A stretch of DNA of 64,000 nucleotides from JAGPCK01 sp041675505 (GCA_041675505.1 JBAYTR010000014.1:1-64000); one strand, 5' to 3'. Shown: positions 15,773 to 23,855, counted from the stretch's first letter. Program-made: numbers and translations. The notes: generated by a model not told the origin, from the sequence alone.

Positions 15773-16258
15773 TTATTTCACCAAGGCCACCAAGGCACTT
15801 TTAAGTACAGCACCCGGTAGAAGTACTACTCCTCCTTTCAGCACAATTTCAGAGAAAGAGAGTGGGGTTGCCAGCATCAAACCAACCACTCCGCAACATA
15901 AAATAAACAGGTGAGCACCTAAGGCTAGTGCAAAACGGATGCCCCAATTTTTATTTTGAATACGTTGGTAACTGAAGCTGCATGCATACGCAGCAACGGG
16001 AAATGCCAACAGGTATCCTGCGGTAGGTCCCAGCAACACGTCTTTGCCATAATTTTCTCCGCTGAATACAGGTAGAAAACAACCCAGCAATAAATACAAA
16101 ATAACGGCACCGGTGCTTACTATCGGAGGGTATTTAAAGCACAGTAATAAGACAAATAGGGTTTGCAACGTAAACGGTACAGGTTCCACAGGGACTTTCA
16201 TTTTTGCACCCAATACAATGCCTGCTGTAAGGCCGAAGATGAGCAGTAACTTTTTCAA
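15773..16258 (-). CDS. bioY: Biotin transporter substrate-binding component BioY
   Basis: An integral membrane S-component that captures biotin, alone or with an ECF energising module. Features: K-V-P-V-E-P-V-P-F-T-L-Q-T-L-F-V-L-L, G-P-T-A-G-Y-L-L-A-F-P and L-L-P-G-A-V-L-K with about five to six hydrophobic segments over 161 residues, slightly short of the usual ~185. The start is a TTG codon that overlaps the TGA stop of the upstream cyclase gene (TTGA); no ATG fits the frame. Translation is therefore coupled to the cyclase. No bioM/bioN genes are nearby. Confidence 0.9.
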   Translation of the reverse strand: MKKLLLIFGLTAGIVLGAKMKVPVEPVPFTLQTLFVLLLCFKYPPIVSTGAVILYLLLGCFLPVFSGENYGKDVLLGPTAGYLLAFPVAAYACSFSYQRIQNKNWGIRFALALGAHLFILCCGVVGLMLATPLSFSEIVLKGGVVLLPGAVLKSALVALVK

Positions 16259-17007
16259 ACCAACGGATAAAGTACCGGCTTACTCGGACTGGCATCAGTT
16301 TCCAGTGAAGCAATTTGTAAATTGAGTAAATACAAGCCATCTTTTACATTAGGTGCGGCATACATTAACTCAGTAATGGTGCGTAAACCTCCATCGGTTT
16401 GATGGGGGTAGTTCCAGTAAGCGTGGTGTGCCAGTAGTAATCCACCGTCTTCTTCTCTGTCAACAGAGGGTTGGTCAATAAGCAGGTGTTGGTATCCCTG
16501 CTCGCGAATCCATTGGGCTGCCTCATGGTGCAAATAAGTAGGGTTGGTGCCCGAATAATGAGCGTGAAGTTTAGTTGCATTGTTAGGCAGGGTGCGTATC
16601 AACAAAGCTTGAGTGCGGTGTTGTACGGCCCGTTCGATTTGTTCGCGCAGAATAACAAGGTCACCGTTGTCAGCGGCTGATGGAGTGACGGTGATGAGTT
16701 CGGCACTGAAGTGAAATGTTCTCAGTATGCTGTTGATGGTAATTCTTTCTATAGCAATATGCCCTACACACTCAGTATGTGTACCGTTACCGTGTGCATT
16801 CAGGTACAGGTTTTCGCAGTTGCATGCCCCGCCTTCTGTTACACTGCCCACAAAAGTTCCTACTCTGATGGGTTCAAACACCGGTGGCGAAATGTGAAAG
16901 GCATTCACACAATCATCGCCCGGCAGTATAGGAGTAGAAAGGTCAATGGGGCGACTTAAATCTGCCTTAAGTGGACGGCCATCTGCAATAGAAAATTCAA
17001 CGTACAT
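16255..17007 (-). CDS. Cyclase-family hydrolase (PF04199; kynurenine formamidase-like)
   Basis: The 250-residue protein has D-L-S-R-P-I-D-L-S-T-P near the N-terminus and the metal-binding signature H-G-N-G-T-H-T-E-C-V-G-H, corresponding to HxxGTHxDxPxH with Glu and Val-Gly replacing Asp and Pro. A second cluster D-Q-P-S-V-D-R-E-E-D-G-G and H-H-A-Y-W fits the C-terminal part of the family. KynB-type arylformamidases belong here, and kynU and kmo lie 3 kb away, so conversion of N-formylkynurenine to kynurenine is a reasonable inference, not proof. It has its own promoter and is coupled to bioY. Confidence 0.82.
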   Translation of the reverse strand: MYVEFSIADGRPLKADLSRPIDLSTPILPGDDCVNAFHISPPVFEPIRVGTFVGSVTEGGACNCENLYLNAHGNGTHTECVGHIAIERITINSILRTFHFSAELITVTPSAADNGDLVILREQIERAVQHRTQALLIRTLPNNATKLHAHYSGTNPTYLHHEAAQWIREQGYQHLLIDQPSVDREEDGGLLLAHHAYWNYPHQTDGGLRTITELMYAAPNVKDGLYLLNLQIASLETDASPSKPVLYPLV

Positions 17008-17011
17008 AAAA

Positions 17012-17019
17012 CAAAGATA
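17012..17019 (-). promoter_or_regulatory. -7 box TATCTTTG of the cyclase-bioY pair
   Basis: Exact TAnnTTTG match four bases upstream of the ATG, implying an almost leaderless mRNA. Confidence 0.6.
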
Positions 17020-17087
17020 ATTATCTCCCGATTATACGCAGAAATGATTTGTTCAGCCAACAAGAATTTTTCTGTTGCTTAACTAAG

Positions 17088-17482
17088 CACCAACGTATTC
17101 AAAATTCAGCGCAGCGCAGAACGCCACAGATTTAGCTTCGCTGAGCTTACGGTTCACTGATTTACACAGATTGTATTAACTGCAAACACAATGAGCATCT
17201 TCTTCATTAAGAATTCAAAATTAAGCGAAGCGTTCCTGCCACTGATTGCACAGATTAACGCAAATTTAACAGAGGTCCTTTCCCATCCCTCTCATAAACA
17301 CTTACACACCTAAACACTCACAAAGCACTTCATTAAACATTAAGAATTAAACATTCAAAATTTAGCGAAGCGCAGAACGCCACAGATTTCACTGATTGCA
17401 CAAATTAGCTCACGGTCGGTATACTCTCCCCCACCTAAACACTCAAACACATCCTCTTGTATTAAGAATTACTCATTAAACG
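17088..17482 (-). repeat. Composite AT-rich intergenic repeat array, right copy (inverted)
   Basis: About 395 bp lacking genes. Read on the minus strand it repeats the modules of 6851-7444: CGCTTCGCTTAAT, TTCTTAATGTTTAATGA, AATCTGTGnAATCAGTGGC, GAGAGGGATGG, and TGTTTGCAGTTAATACAATC. The part 17098-17367 is collinear with 6970-7262 over nearly 300 bp, with a run of about 60 identical bases through ...CAGTTAATACAATCTGTG and AACCGTAAGCTCAGCGAAGC. The array ends right at the promoter of the downstream histidine kinase. Confidence 0.85.
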
Positions 17483-17483
17483 T

Positions 17484-17491
17484 TATCTTTA
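17484..17491 (+). promoter_or_regulatory. Probable -7 box TATCTTTA of the histidine kinase operon
   Basis: One mismatch to TAnnTTTG, 13 bases before the ATG and immediately after the repeat array. Confidence 0.45.
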
Positions 17492-17504
17492 CCGCATCGC
17501 ATTT

Positions 17505-18719
17505 ATGAACGATTACACCCGAAAGAGATACTGGAAATTGCTGCTCTTGTTGTTTGCCATGTTTATTGGTGTTTTTTCATTGTGGTACACCAATGCACTG
17601 GTGCAAAAACTTGCACAGGAAGAAGAGAAAAAAATTCAGCAGTGGGCCGAGGCAACTAAACTGATTGTGAGTACCGGCTTTATGGAGGATTTTTCTTCGC
17701 TCAGAGAGGTGGATACCAACCAGTATCACCAGCTTGATTTATTGATGAATGAGGTCAATAATTTTCTTTCCAATATTCAGAAGCAAAACGTCACTATTCC
17801 GGTTATTCTCACGGATGAAAAGGATAACATTATTTCCCACCGTAATCTAGATAACGATAAAGCAAATGACTCGCTTTACCTTATGAAGCAATTGCAGTTG
17901 ATGAAAGAGGAGCATGAGCCCATTATCATTGAGCTTTATGCCAACAACAAAAATTACATCTACTTCAAAAATTCTTTGTTGCTCACTCAACTTAAATACT
18001 ACCCCTATTTTCAACTGAGTGTAATTGCTTTGTTTATGTTGGTGTCCTACCTGGCGTTCAGTGCCTCACGCAGGTCGGAGCAAAACCGGGTATGGGTAGG
18101 TATGAGTAAAGAAACAGCCCACCAGCTGGGTACCCCAATTTCCTCATTGATGGCCTGGCTCGAAATGCTCAAAAGCGAAGCAGGTGCTGATGAAACCATT
18201 GTGCGTGAGATGGAGAAAGATGTTTCCCGGCTTAACATCATTACTGAGCGTTTTTCCAAAATAGGCTCAGCACCCGCATTACAAAATGAAAACCTGGTTC
18301 AGGTAATCGGACATGCGGTAAACTATTTACAAAGCCGAAGTTCCAACAAGGTAAAGTTTGCGGTGGAGTATTCGTCTAACACCATTCAGGCTCCCCTCAA
18401 CGTGCCTTTGTTTGAATGGGTAATTGAGAACCTGAGCAAAAACGCGATAGATGCGATGGACGGCATTGGAGCCATCACTTTTACTATTCGCGAAGAAAAT
18501 AAACAGGTAGTGATTGACATAACCGACACGGGAAAAGGAATCCCCAAATCTAAATTCATTACCGTATTTAATCCGGGTTATACTACCAAAAAACGAGGCT
18601 GGGGTCTGGGACTCTCTCTGGTAAAACGTATTGTAGAAGATTACCACAAAGGTACCATCATTGTTTTGCAATCAGAGGTGAATAAAGGCACCACCTTCAG
18701 AATAATTCTGCACAAATAA
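17505..18719 (+). CDS. Sensor histidine kinase, membrane-bound
   Basis: The 404-residue kinase has a transmembrane helix at about 11-29, an extracytoplasmic region (30-165), a second helix at about 166-186, a HisKA-type dimerisation segment with the phospho-acceptor in E-T-A-H-Q-L-G-T-P (His206), and HATPase motifs E-N-L-S-K-N-A-I-D-A-M (N box), D-T-G-K-G-I-P (G1) and G-W-G-L-G-L-S-L-V-K-R (G2). The 'AHQLGTP' variant is common in Bacteroidota. No response regulator is adjacent, so it is an orphan. It shares a TAATG overlap with ruvX, so the two are translated together. Confidence 0.93.
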   Translation: MNDYTRKRYWKLLLLLFAMFIGVFSLWYTNALVQKLAQEEEKKIQQWAEATKLIVSTGFMEDFSSLREVDTNQYHQLDLLMNEVNNFLSNIQKQNVTIPVILTDEKDNIISHRNLDNDKANDSLYLMKQLQLMKEEHEPIIIELYANNKNYIYFKNSLLLTQLKYYPYFQLSVIALFMLVSYLAFSASRRSEQNRVWVGMSKETAHQLGTPISSLMAWLEMLKSEAGADETIVREMEKDVSRLNIITERFSKIGSAPALQNENLVQVIGHAVNYLQSRSSNKVKFAVEYSSNTIQAPLNVPLFEWVIENLSKNAIDAMDGIGAITFTIREENKQVVIDITDTGKGIPKSKFITVFNPGYTTKKRGWGLGLSLVKRIVEDYHKGTIIVLQSEVNKGTTFRIILHK

Positions 18720-19129
18720 TGGCACGTATTATCGCAATAGATTACGGCACCAAAAGGGTAGGTCTGGCAGTTACTGACCCCTTGCAGATTATTGCCAACC
18801 CGTTGGATACAATTCATGCCAAGGATGTTATTCAATTTCTGGAGAACTATGTGCAAAAAGAGGAGGTGGAGTCCTTTGTAGTGGGCCAACCCCTTCAAAT
18901 GGATGGTTCTGATTCTCAGTCGGCTGTACACGTGGAAAAATTTGTATCTTTGCTGCGCAAAAAATTTCCAGCTCAAACGATATACCGGGCAGATGAAAGA
19001 TTCACTTCTAAAATCGCTCAACGTACCTTGTTGGAAGCAGGAAAGAAAAAGAAAGACCGGCAGGATAAGCAGTTGCTCGACAAAATAAGCGCAACACTCA
19101 TTTTGCAGTCGTTCTTAGAAGGCCGATAA
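18719..19129 (+). CDS. ruvX: Putative pre-16S rRNA nuclease / RuvX (YqgF family)
   Basis: A 136-residue RNase H-fold nuclease. It begins R-I-I-A-I-D-Y-G-T-K-R-V-G-L-A-V-T-D (catalytic Asp in the first strand), has V-V-G-Q-P-L-Q-M-D-G-S, and D-E-R-F-T-S-K-I-A-Q with the catalytic Glu, then D-K-I-S-A-T-L-I-L-Q-S-F-L near the end. YqgF processes the 5' end of 16S rRNA and was earlier proposed to resolve Holliday junctions. It overlaps the kinase gene by one base and is followed by def 23 bp later, forming an operon. Confidence 0.94.
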   Translation: MARIIAIDYGTKRVGLAVTDPLQIIANPLDTIHAKDVIQFLENYVQKEEVESFVVGQPLQMDGSDSQSAVHVEKFVSLLRKKFPAQTIYRADERFTSKIAQRTLLEAGKKKKDRQDKQLLDKISATLILQSFLEGR

Positions 19130-19152
19130 TTTAAGAAATACAGTTTATATCC

Positions 19153-19704
19153 ATGATTCTCCCCATTGTTGCCTATGGCGACCCCGTTTTAAGACAAAAA
19201 GGAAAAACAATTACTAAAGATTTTCCAAAACTTGAGCAGCTTATCCAAAACATGTTTGAAACCATGGATAATGCTGATGGTATAGGCTTAGCAGCTCAAC
19301 AGGTGGGTTATCCCATTATGTTGTTTATAACCGGTGCCGATGCATTGGGGGAAGGTTTTGAAGACTTTAGAAAAGTATTCATCAACGCTGAAATTGAAGA
19401 AGAAGGCGAGCCTTGGGAAAAGGAGGAAGGCTGCCTGAGCATTCCTAAAATACATGAATACGTTTCACGTCCGCGCAAACTTACTATCCGTTACTACGAT
19501 GAAAATTTTGAGTTTCATGAAGAGCAATATGACGGAATGAAGGCGCGCATCATTCAGCATGAATACGACCACAACATTGGCCGCATGTTTGTTGACCACC
19601 TGTCTGATTTTAAAAGAACCCTGCTCAAAGGCAAGTTAAACGACATCAGCAAGGGTAAGATTGATGTGGACTACAGGATGCGGTTCCCGGTTTCTCGCAA
19701 ATAG
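19153..19704 (+). CDS. def: Peptide deformylase
   Basis: A metal-dependent hydrolase removing the N-formyl group from nascent proteins. The three signatures are present: G-I-G-L-A-A-Q-Q-V (motif 1), E-G-C-L-S-I-P (motif 2 with the metal Cys), and Q-H-E-Y-D-H (motif 3). After HEYDH the usual L-x-G is replaced by N-I-G. Length 183 residues is normal for the type found in Bacteroidota. Third gene of the kinase-ruvX-def run; its stop is three bases from that of the convergent DUF4097-like gene. Confidence 0.96.
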   Translation: MILPIVAYGDPVLRQKGKTITKDFPKLEQLIQNMFETMDNADGIGLAAQQVGYPIMLFITGADALGEGFEDFRKVFINAEIEEEGEPWEKEEGCLSIPKIHEYVSRPRKLTIRYYDENFEFHEEQYDGMKARIIQHEYDHNIGRMFVDHLSDFKRTLLKGKLNDISKGKIDVDYRMRFPVSRK

Positions 19705-19707
19705 TTT

Positions 19708-20562
19708 TTACTTGCTCAACATTAGTACATTGCTAATGGTGAGGTTGCCGCCTTGTGTATTGAACTTTATATCAGTCCCGCCTTTCCCTAGTGCTACTTT
19801 TATGTTATAGGGGGTGACATTACCACTAATTAAAATATCTTCGAAGTTAATGAGTATACTCTTTTTAAGGGAGGCTGCCTGCAGATTACAGTTAATGGAT
19901 TTTGGCAGTAAAACATCGATGTCTCCACTGGTACTCTGAATATCTGCTGCATCTACAATACCTGTAAGTTTGATTTTGCTGTCTCCACTAGCATTAATCA
20001 CGGTAATCTTTCCACCTTTTCCGGAAAAGCTTACATCAGAATTCTTCGTGTTGATCGTAGCTTCTAGGTTATTCCCTTTAATATCCACATCCATTTTTTC
20101 AGTAGATATGGTAAGAACTCCTGAAAGATTATCACCAAAAAGTACCCCGTCAATAATGTTTACCTTCATATTTACTTTCAGGTCTTTTATGGAAACATTA
20201 CTTTTTTCACTTTTGATGTCAAGTGGAATATCGGCAGGAAGAAAAATTTCATAGACGAGGGTTCCTGTGGAGGAAGGTACCTTGTCGGTACGCAAGTTCA
20301 GGTTGCCAGATGTGCTGCTGAGGTTTACTGCGTATTTCATCATGAAATTATTGTAAGCAGTAAAATCTTTGCACTCCAAACTTACCCTGACTACCACTGA
20401 GTCGCCATTGAATTTGGAAATAGTATAATTACCCCCAAAACTGCTGGCTGTAATGTTTTTTACGGTTGAGGTATGAAAACTTTCTTCTTTTACAACTTTA
20501 GAGAAAGCGGATGCGGCAAATGATACACAAATGCTCAGCATGGAAAATATTATTTTTTTCAT
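19708..20562 (-). CDS. Exported DUF4097-like beta-helix/adhesin-type protein
   Basis: The 284-residue protein has a signal peptide (K-K-I-I-F-S-M-L-S-I-C-V-S-F-A-A-S-A) and a body of short repeated beta turns rich in G, S, N and D: S-S-F-G-G-N-Y-T-I, I-K-S-E-K-S-N-V-S-I, T-K-N-S-D-V-S-F-S-G-K-G-G-K-I, S-T-S-G-D-I-D-V. This matches the DUF4097 putative adhesin family, expected to be a right-handed beta-helix. It is probably periplasmic or surface-exposed. It has its own promoter, almost leaderless. Role not known. Confidence 0.8.
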   Translation of the reverse strand: MKKIIFSMLSICVSFAASAFSKVVKEESFHTSTVKNITASSFGGNYTISKFNGDSVVVRVSLECKDFTAYNNFMMKYAVNLSSTSGNLNLRTDKVPSSTGTLVYEIFLPADIPLDIKSEKSNVSIKDLKVNMKVNIIDGVLFGDNLSGVLTISTEKMDVDIKGNNLEATINTKNSDVSFSGKGGKITVINASGDSKIKLTGIVDAADIQSTSGDIDVLLPKSINCNLQAASLKKSILINFEDILISGNVTPYNIKVALGKGGTDIKFNTQGGNLTISNVLMLSK

Positions 20563-20566
20563 ATAA

Positions 20567-20574
20567 CAAATGTA
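20567..20574 (-). promoter_or_regulatory. -7 box TACATTTG of the DUF4097-like gene
   Basis: Exact TAnnTTTG match four bases before the ATG. Confidence 0.6.
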
Positions 20575-20619
20575 ATAACAAGCAGGTAAAGAAAGGCCTG
20601 ATTCTTATCAGTCAATTCC

Positions 20620-20627
20620 TATCTTTG
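20620..20627 (+). promoter_or_regulatory. -7 box TATCTTTG of the pseudouridine synthase gene
   Basis: Exact TAnnTTTG match four bases before the ATG. Confidence 0.6.
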
Positions 20628-20631
20628 TGCC

Positions 20632-21684
20632 ATGAGCACGAATGAGGAACTTATAGACGAACAAGATGAACAGGAGCTGTTTGAACATCACCGTATTACG
20701 GTTGATAAAGGACAAGCTTTACTGCGAATAGACAAGTTTCTGATGATTCGCCTGCACAATGCCAGCCGTACCAAAATTCAGAACGGGGCTGATACAGGTT
20801 GCATTCTGGTCAATGAAAAGCCCGTTAAATCAAGCTATAAAGTAAAACCGGGGGATGTTATTTCAGTGGTTCTGCCCAATCCACCCCGCGATACTGAAAT
20901 TTATCCCGAGAATATTCCGCTTGATATTGTTTATGAAGACGACACCCTGCTTATTATTAATAAAAAACCTGGCATGGTGGTACATCCGGGCTTTAACAAC
21001 TATTCGGGTACATTAGTCAACGCACTGGTATATCATTTTTCACAGTTGCCGGTATCGGCTAATGGTGAACAACGCCCTGGCTTGGTTCACCGGATTGATA
21101 AGAACACTTCAGGCCTTGTGGTAATAGCAAAAACGGAACGTGCCATGTCGCATTTGGCTAAACAGTTTTTTGATCACAGCATTGAGCGTTCCTACATTGC
21201 TTTGGTGTGGGGAGATATGGAGGCTGATGAAGGTACAATAACAGCTCATGTGGGCAGAAGCCTTAAAGACAGAAAAACACAAACCGTATTTCCTGAAGGG
21301 GAAAGCGGGAAACATGCGGTTACCCACTACAAAGTGCTCGAAAGGTACGGTTACGTTACGTTAATTGAGTGCAGGCTGGAAACAGGACGAACGCATCAGA
21401 TAAGGGTACATATGAAGCACATCGGACATCCGTTGTTTAACGATTCAACTTATGGCGGGGACAGAATTTTGAAAGGTACTACCTTTACTAAATACAAGCA
21501 GTTTGTAGAGAATTGTTTCGCACTTATGCCACGCCACGCCCTGCACGCCAAATCTCTGGGTTTCCTGCATCCTGATGATGGAAGAAAAGTGTTTTTTGAT
21601 TCCGAAATGCCTGATGATTTTCAGCAGGTACTAGCCAAGTGGACGACTTATGCGAAGTTTGGTCCCTCCTCAATAAACGGTTAA
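20632..21684 (+). CDS. rluD: RluD-family 23S rRNA pseudouridine synthase
   Basis: The 350-residue enzyme converts uridines in helix 69 of 23S rRNA to pseudouridine, by family. An acidic leader (residues 1-18) precedes an S4 RNA-binding domain (R-I-D-K-F-L-M-I-R-L ... S-R-T-K-I-Q, about 30-85) and the RluA/RluD catalytic domain with H-R-I-D-K-N-T-S-G-L (catalytic Asp), G-R-S-L-K-D-R-K, and L-E-T-G-R-T-H-Q-I-R-V-H. The last 160 bases overlap, on the other strand, the 3' end of the convergent membrane-protein gene, which is unusual. The gene symbol is by closest family; RluA-type specificity cannot be excluded. Confidence 0.9.
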   Translation: MSTNEELIDEQDEQELFEHHRITVDKGQALLRIDKFLMIRLHNASRTKIQNGADTGCILVNEKPVKSSYKVKPGDVISVVLPNPPRDTEIYPENIPLDIVYEDDTLLIINKKPGMVVHPGFNNYSGTLVNALVYHFSQLPVSANGEQRPGLVHRIDKNTSGLVVIAKTERAMSHLAKQFFDHSIERSYIALVWGDMEADEGTITAHVGRSLKDRKTQTVFPEGESGKHAVTHYKVLERYGYVTLIECRLETGRTHQIRVHMKHIGHPLFNDSTYGGDRILKGTTFTKYKQFVENCFALMPRHALHAKSLGFLHPDDGRKVFFDSEMPDDFQQVLAKWTTYAKFGPSSING

Positions 21685-22138
21685 TGGTATCTTTCGGGTT
21701 AATATCAAACAGCTGAAAAATTCCAAAGAACAGCAGTGACCAGTTAACAAAAGAAATAAGCATGAAACGTTTTATTTTCCATTTGTTGGGTTCAATGCTG
21801 GCAGCCAGTATGGTACCAACGGGAACAGAGAGTAAAACCGGGGTTAAAAACGCAATACCGAACAAACCGTAGTTCTTAATAAAGCCTACTAACCACCTGC
21901 GAAATTTATTGAACTTAACTTTTGCGTGGGGCTTGGCAGTAAACAATTTGTGTTTCACCCACAAAATCCCATCCCAGCAATACAGGTATACAATTACGCC
22001 CGTCATCCCCCCGCCAACAGTTGTTACCATTGACAACAGAAAGTTAAAATCTTTTACCAAAGCAGAGCTTGCCCCGATAAGGTATTTTGTAGACGATAGC
22101 GCGAAAACAATTAATAAGTCGAGAAATGATTCAGTCAT
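21524..22138 (-). CDS. Small multi-pass inner-membrane protein, unknown function
   Basis: From the ATG giving M-T-E-S-F-L-D-L-L-I the product is 204 residues; an upstream ATG ten codons earlier is less convincing. Three to four hydrophobic helices are visible (about 5-20, 38-55, 85-110 with G-I-A-F-L-T-P-V-L-L-S-V-P-V-G-T, and 128-145). Proteins with this P-x-G-T-I-L-A-A segment resemble SNARE-associated/small-export families but no firm assignment is possible. The last ~53 residues, rich in H, Q and R, are encoded entirely antisense to the pseudouridine synthase gene and look unlike membrane protein; they may result from loss of an earlier stop. Confidence 0.65.
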   Translation of the reverse strand: MTESFLDLLIVFALSSTKYLIGASSALVKDFNFLLSMVTTVGGGMTGVIVYLYCWDGILWVKHKLFTAKPHAKVKFNKFRRWLVGFIKNYGLFGIAFLTPVLLSVPVGTILAASIEPNKWKIKRFMLISFVNWSLLFFGIFQLFDINPKDTINRLLRRDQTSHKSSTWLVPAENHQAFRNQKTLFFHHQDAGNPEIWRAGRGVA

Positions 22139-22183
22139 GGGTTGTTTAGGAGAGAACTCTTGGTGCAATAATCAAGCCTTCAT

Positions 22184-23011
22184 TTATTTATTCAGGCAAA
22201 CCTCAACGGCCTTTCTAACACTGCCATGTTGTAATAGTAGTTTTTTAGCTTTTGTTTCACTGATGCCGGTTGCTTTTACAATCATTCGTGTGCCCCGTTC
22301 AATGAGTTTGTTGTTACTCAATTGCATATCTACCATTTTGTTGCCTTGTACGCGCCCTAATTGTACCATTACGGCAGTACTGATCATATTGAGTACAAGT
22401 TTTTGCGCTGTACCCGATTTCATACGGGTACTTCCGGTTACAAATTCGGGACCCACTACAATTTCAACTGGAAATTTTGCAGTTGCTGCCAGCCGGCTGC
22501 CTTTATTGCAGGTAATGCATCCGGTTGTTATACCGTTCTTATTGCATTGTTCTATCGCACCAATTACATAGGGGGTAGACCCTGATGCCGCAATACCAAT
22601 CACCACATCTTTATTTGTGATTTTATATTTTAACAGGTCGTTCCAACCTTGTTCAGTGTCATCTTCAGCAAATTCCACTGCTTTTCGAATCGCTTTGTCT
22701 CCTCCGGCAATTAGTCCGATGACCATACCTTGTGGTACTCCGAAAGTAGGCGGGCATTCACTTGCATCCACTATTCCCAGTCGGCCACTCGTGCCGGCCC
22801 CCATGTAAAACAATCGCCCTCCGGCTTTCATGTGTTTCACAGTTTGTGTAATAAGTTTTTCTATTTTAGGGATTACTTTTTGAATAGCCAATGGAACAGT
22901 TTGGTCTTCACGGTTGATGTTAGTGAGTAAATCTTTCACCGACATTTTTTCGAGATGATTGTACTTGGAATCTGACTCGGTAGTTTTTATGGGTTGTTTT
23001 TTCTTTTCCAC
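22184..23011 (-). CDS. murQ: N-acetylmuramic acid 6-phosphate etherase
   Basis: Cleaves the lactyl ether of MurNAc-6-phosphate to give GlcNAc-6-phosphate in cell-wall recycling. The 275-residue SIS-domain protein shows F-Y-M-G-A-G-T-S-G-R-L-G, D-A-S-E-C-P-P-T-F-G (with the catalytic Glu), G-I-A-A-S-G-S-T-P-Y, G-S-T-R-M-K-S-G-T-A-Q-K and V-Q-G-N-K-M-V-D-M. It overlaps the upstream kinase gene by 25 bp, so the two are translated in tandem, which supports a pathway in which the kinase makes the phosphorylated substrate or uses the product. Confidence 0.95.
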   Translation of the reverse strand: MEKKKQPIKTTESDSKYNHLEKMSVKDLLTNINREDQTVPLAIQKVIPKIEKLITQTVKHMKAGGRLFYMGAGTSGRLGIVDASECPPTFGVPQGMVIGLIAGGDKAIRKAVEFAEDDTEQGWNDLLKYKITNKDVVIGIAASGSTPYVIGAIEQCNKNGITTGCITCNKGSRLAATAKFPVEIVVGPEFVTGSTRMKSGTAQKLVLNMISTAVMVQLGRVQGNKMVDMQLSNNKLIERGTRMIVKATGISETKAKKLLLQHGSVRKAVEVCLNK

Positions 23012-23850
23012 TGTTGTTCGTGATAAGTAATTAATCCGTTCAACGGACTTTTAACAATATTGCCCGTTTGTATATGGTTGTTTCTGCACACTTCCAGTAA
23101 AATATCTTTATACGTATATCCGACTGAGCCTGTGCAATGCAGAGGTGTGGAGTGGTAGTTACTGTATTTGCTGATGTGGTGTTGTATAAAAGCATTAAAT
23201 GCATCGTATACCAATTGGTACATCACCTCATTTTCAATATGGGTATGGATAAACTTACTGAAAGTGGCCAGATACCTGTTGGGCAAAGGTTTTTTATAGA
23301 CTGCATCCAATATCTGTTCTTTGGTGACACCTGATTCGTTTATAAAACTGTTGTGCAATGTTTGAGGTAATTCACCATATAAAAACCTACGGATAAGTTT
23401 TTTTCCCAAGTAAGCCCCGCTGCCTTCATCGCCTAAAATGAACCCCAGAGAAGGCACATCCTCTGTAATTTTTTCTCCGTCAAATAAAACAGAGTTAGAT
23501 CCAGTTCCCAATATACATACTATGCCTTTGCTGTTGTTGCACAATGCACGTGCAGCGGCCATCATATCGTGTTCTACTTCAATAGTAGCGTGTGGGTATA
23601 CCTGTTGCAAGCCATTACGCACTATGTTACACTTTTCATCGCTGGAGCATCCGGCTCCGTAAAAATAGATGTGGGTAAGGGCTGATGTATCCGCTTTTTC
23701 ATACACTCCTTTTCGTACAATCTCAGCTATGTTGTCACTTTCCTGAAAATATGGATTGATGCCCTCGCTTTGCAGGAGCGTATGTTGCCCGTCAGGAGCC
23801 AGATAGCACCAATCGGTTTTTGTTGACCCGCTGTCGGCAATTAATATCAT
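22987..23850 (-). CDS. BadF/BadG-type amino-sugar kinase (N-acetylglucosamine/N-acetylmuramic acid kinase-like)
   Basis: The 287-residue ASKHA-fold kinase starts I-L-I-A-D-S-G-S-T-K-T-D-W (phosphate 1), has I-L-G-T-G-S-N-S-V (phosphate 2), and G-F-I-L-G-D-E-G-S-G-A-Y-L-G-K, a hallmark of bacterial relatives of human NAGK. It overlaps murQ by 25 bp, so the likely task is ATP-dependent phosphorylation of amino sugars released from peptidoglycan. Which sugar is phosphorylated is an inference from this linkage. Its own -7 box lies six bases upstream. Confidence 0.88.
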   Translation of the reverse strand: MILIADSGSTKTDWCYLAPDGQHTLLQSEGINPYFQESDNIAEIVRKGVYEKADTSALTHIYFYGAGCSSDEKCNIVRNGLQQVYPHATIEVEHDMMAAARALCNNSKGIVCILGTGSNSVLFDGEKITEDVPSLGFILGDEGSGAYLGKKLIRRFLYGELPQTLHNSFINESGVTKEQILDAVYKKPLPNRYLATFSKFIHTHIENEVMYQLVYDAFNAFIQHHISKYSNYHSTPLHCTGSVGYTYKDILLEVCRNNHIQTGNIVKSPLNGLITYHEQQWKRKNNP

Positions 23851-23855
23851 CTGAA

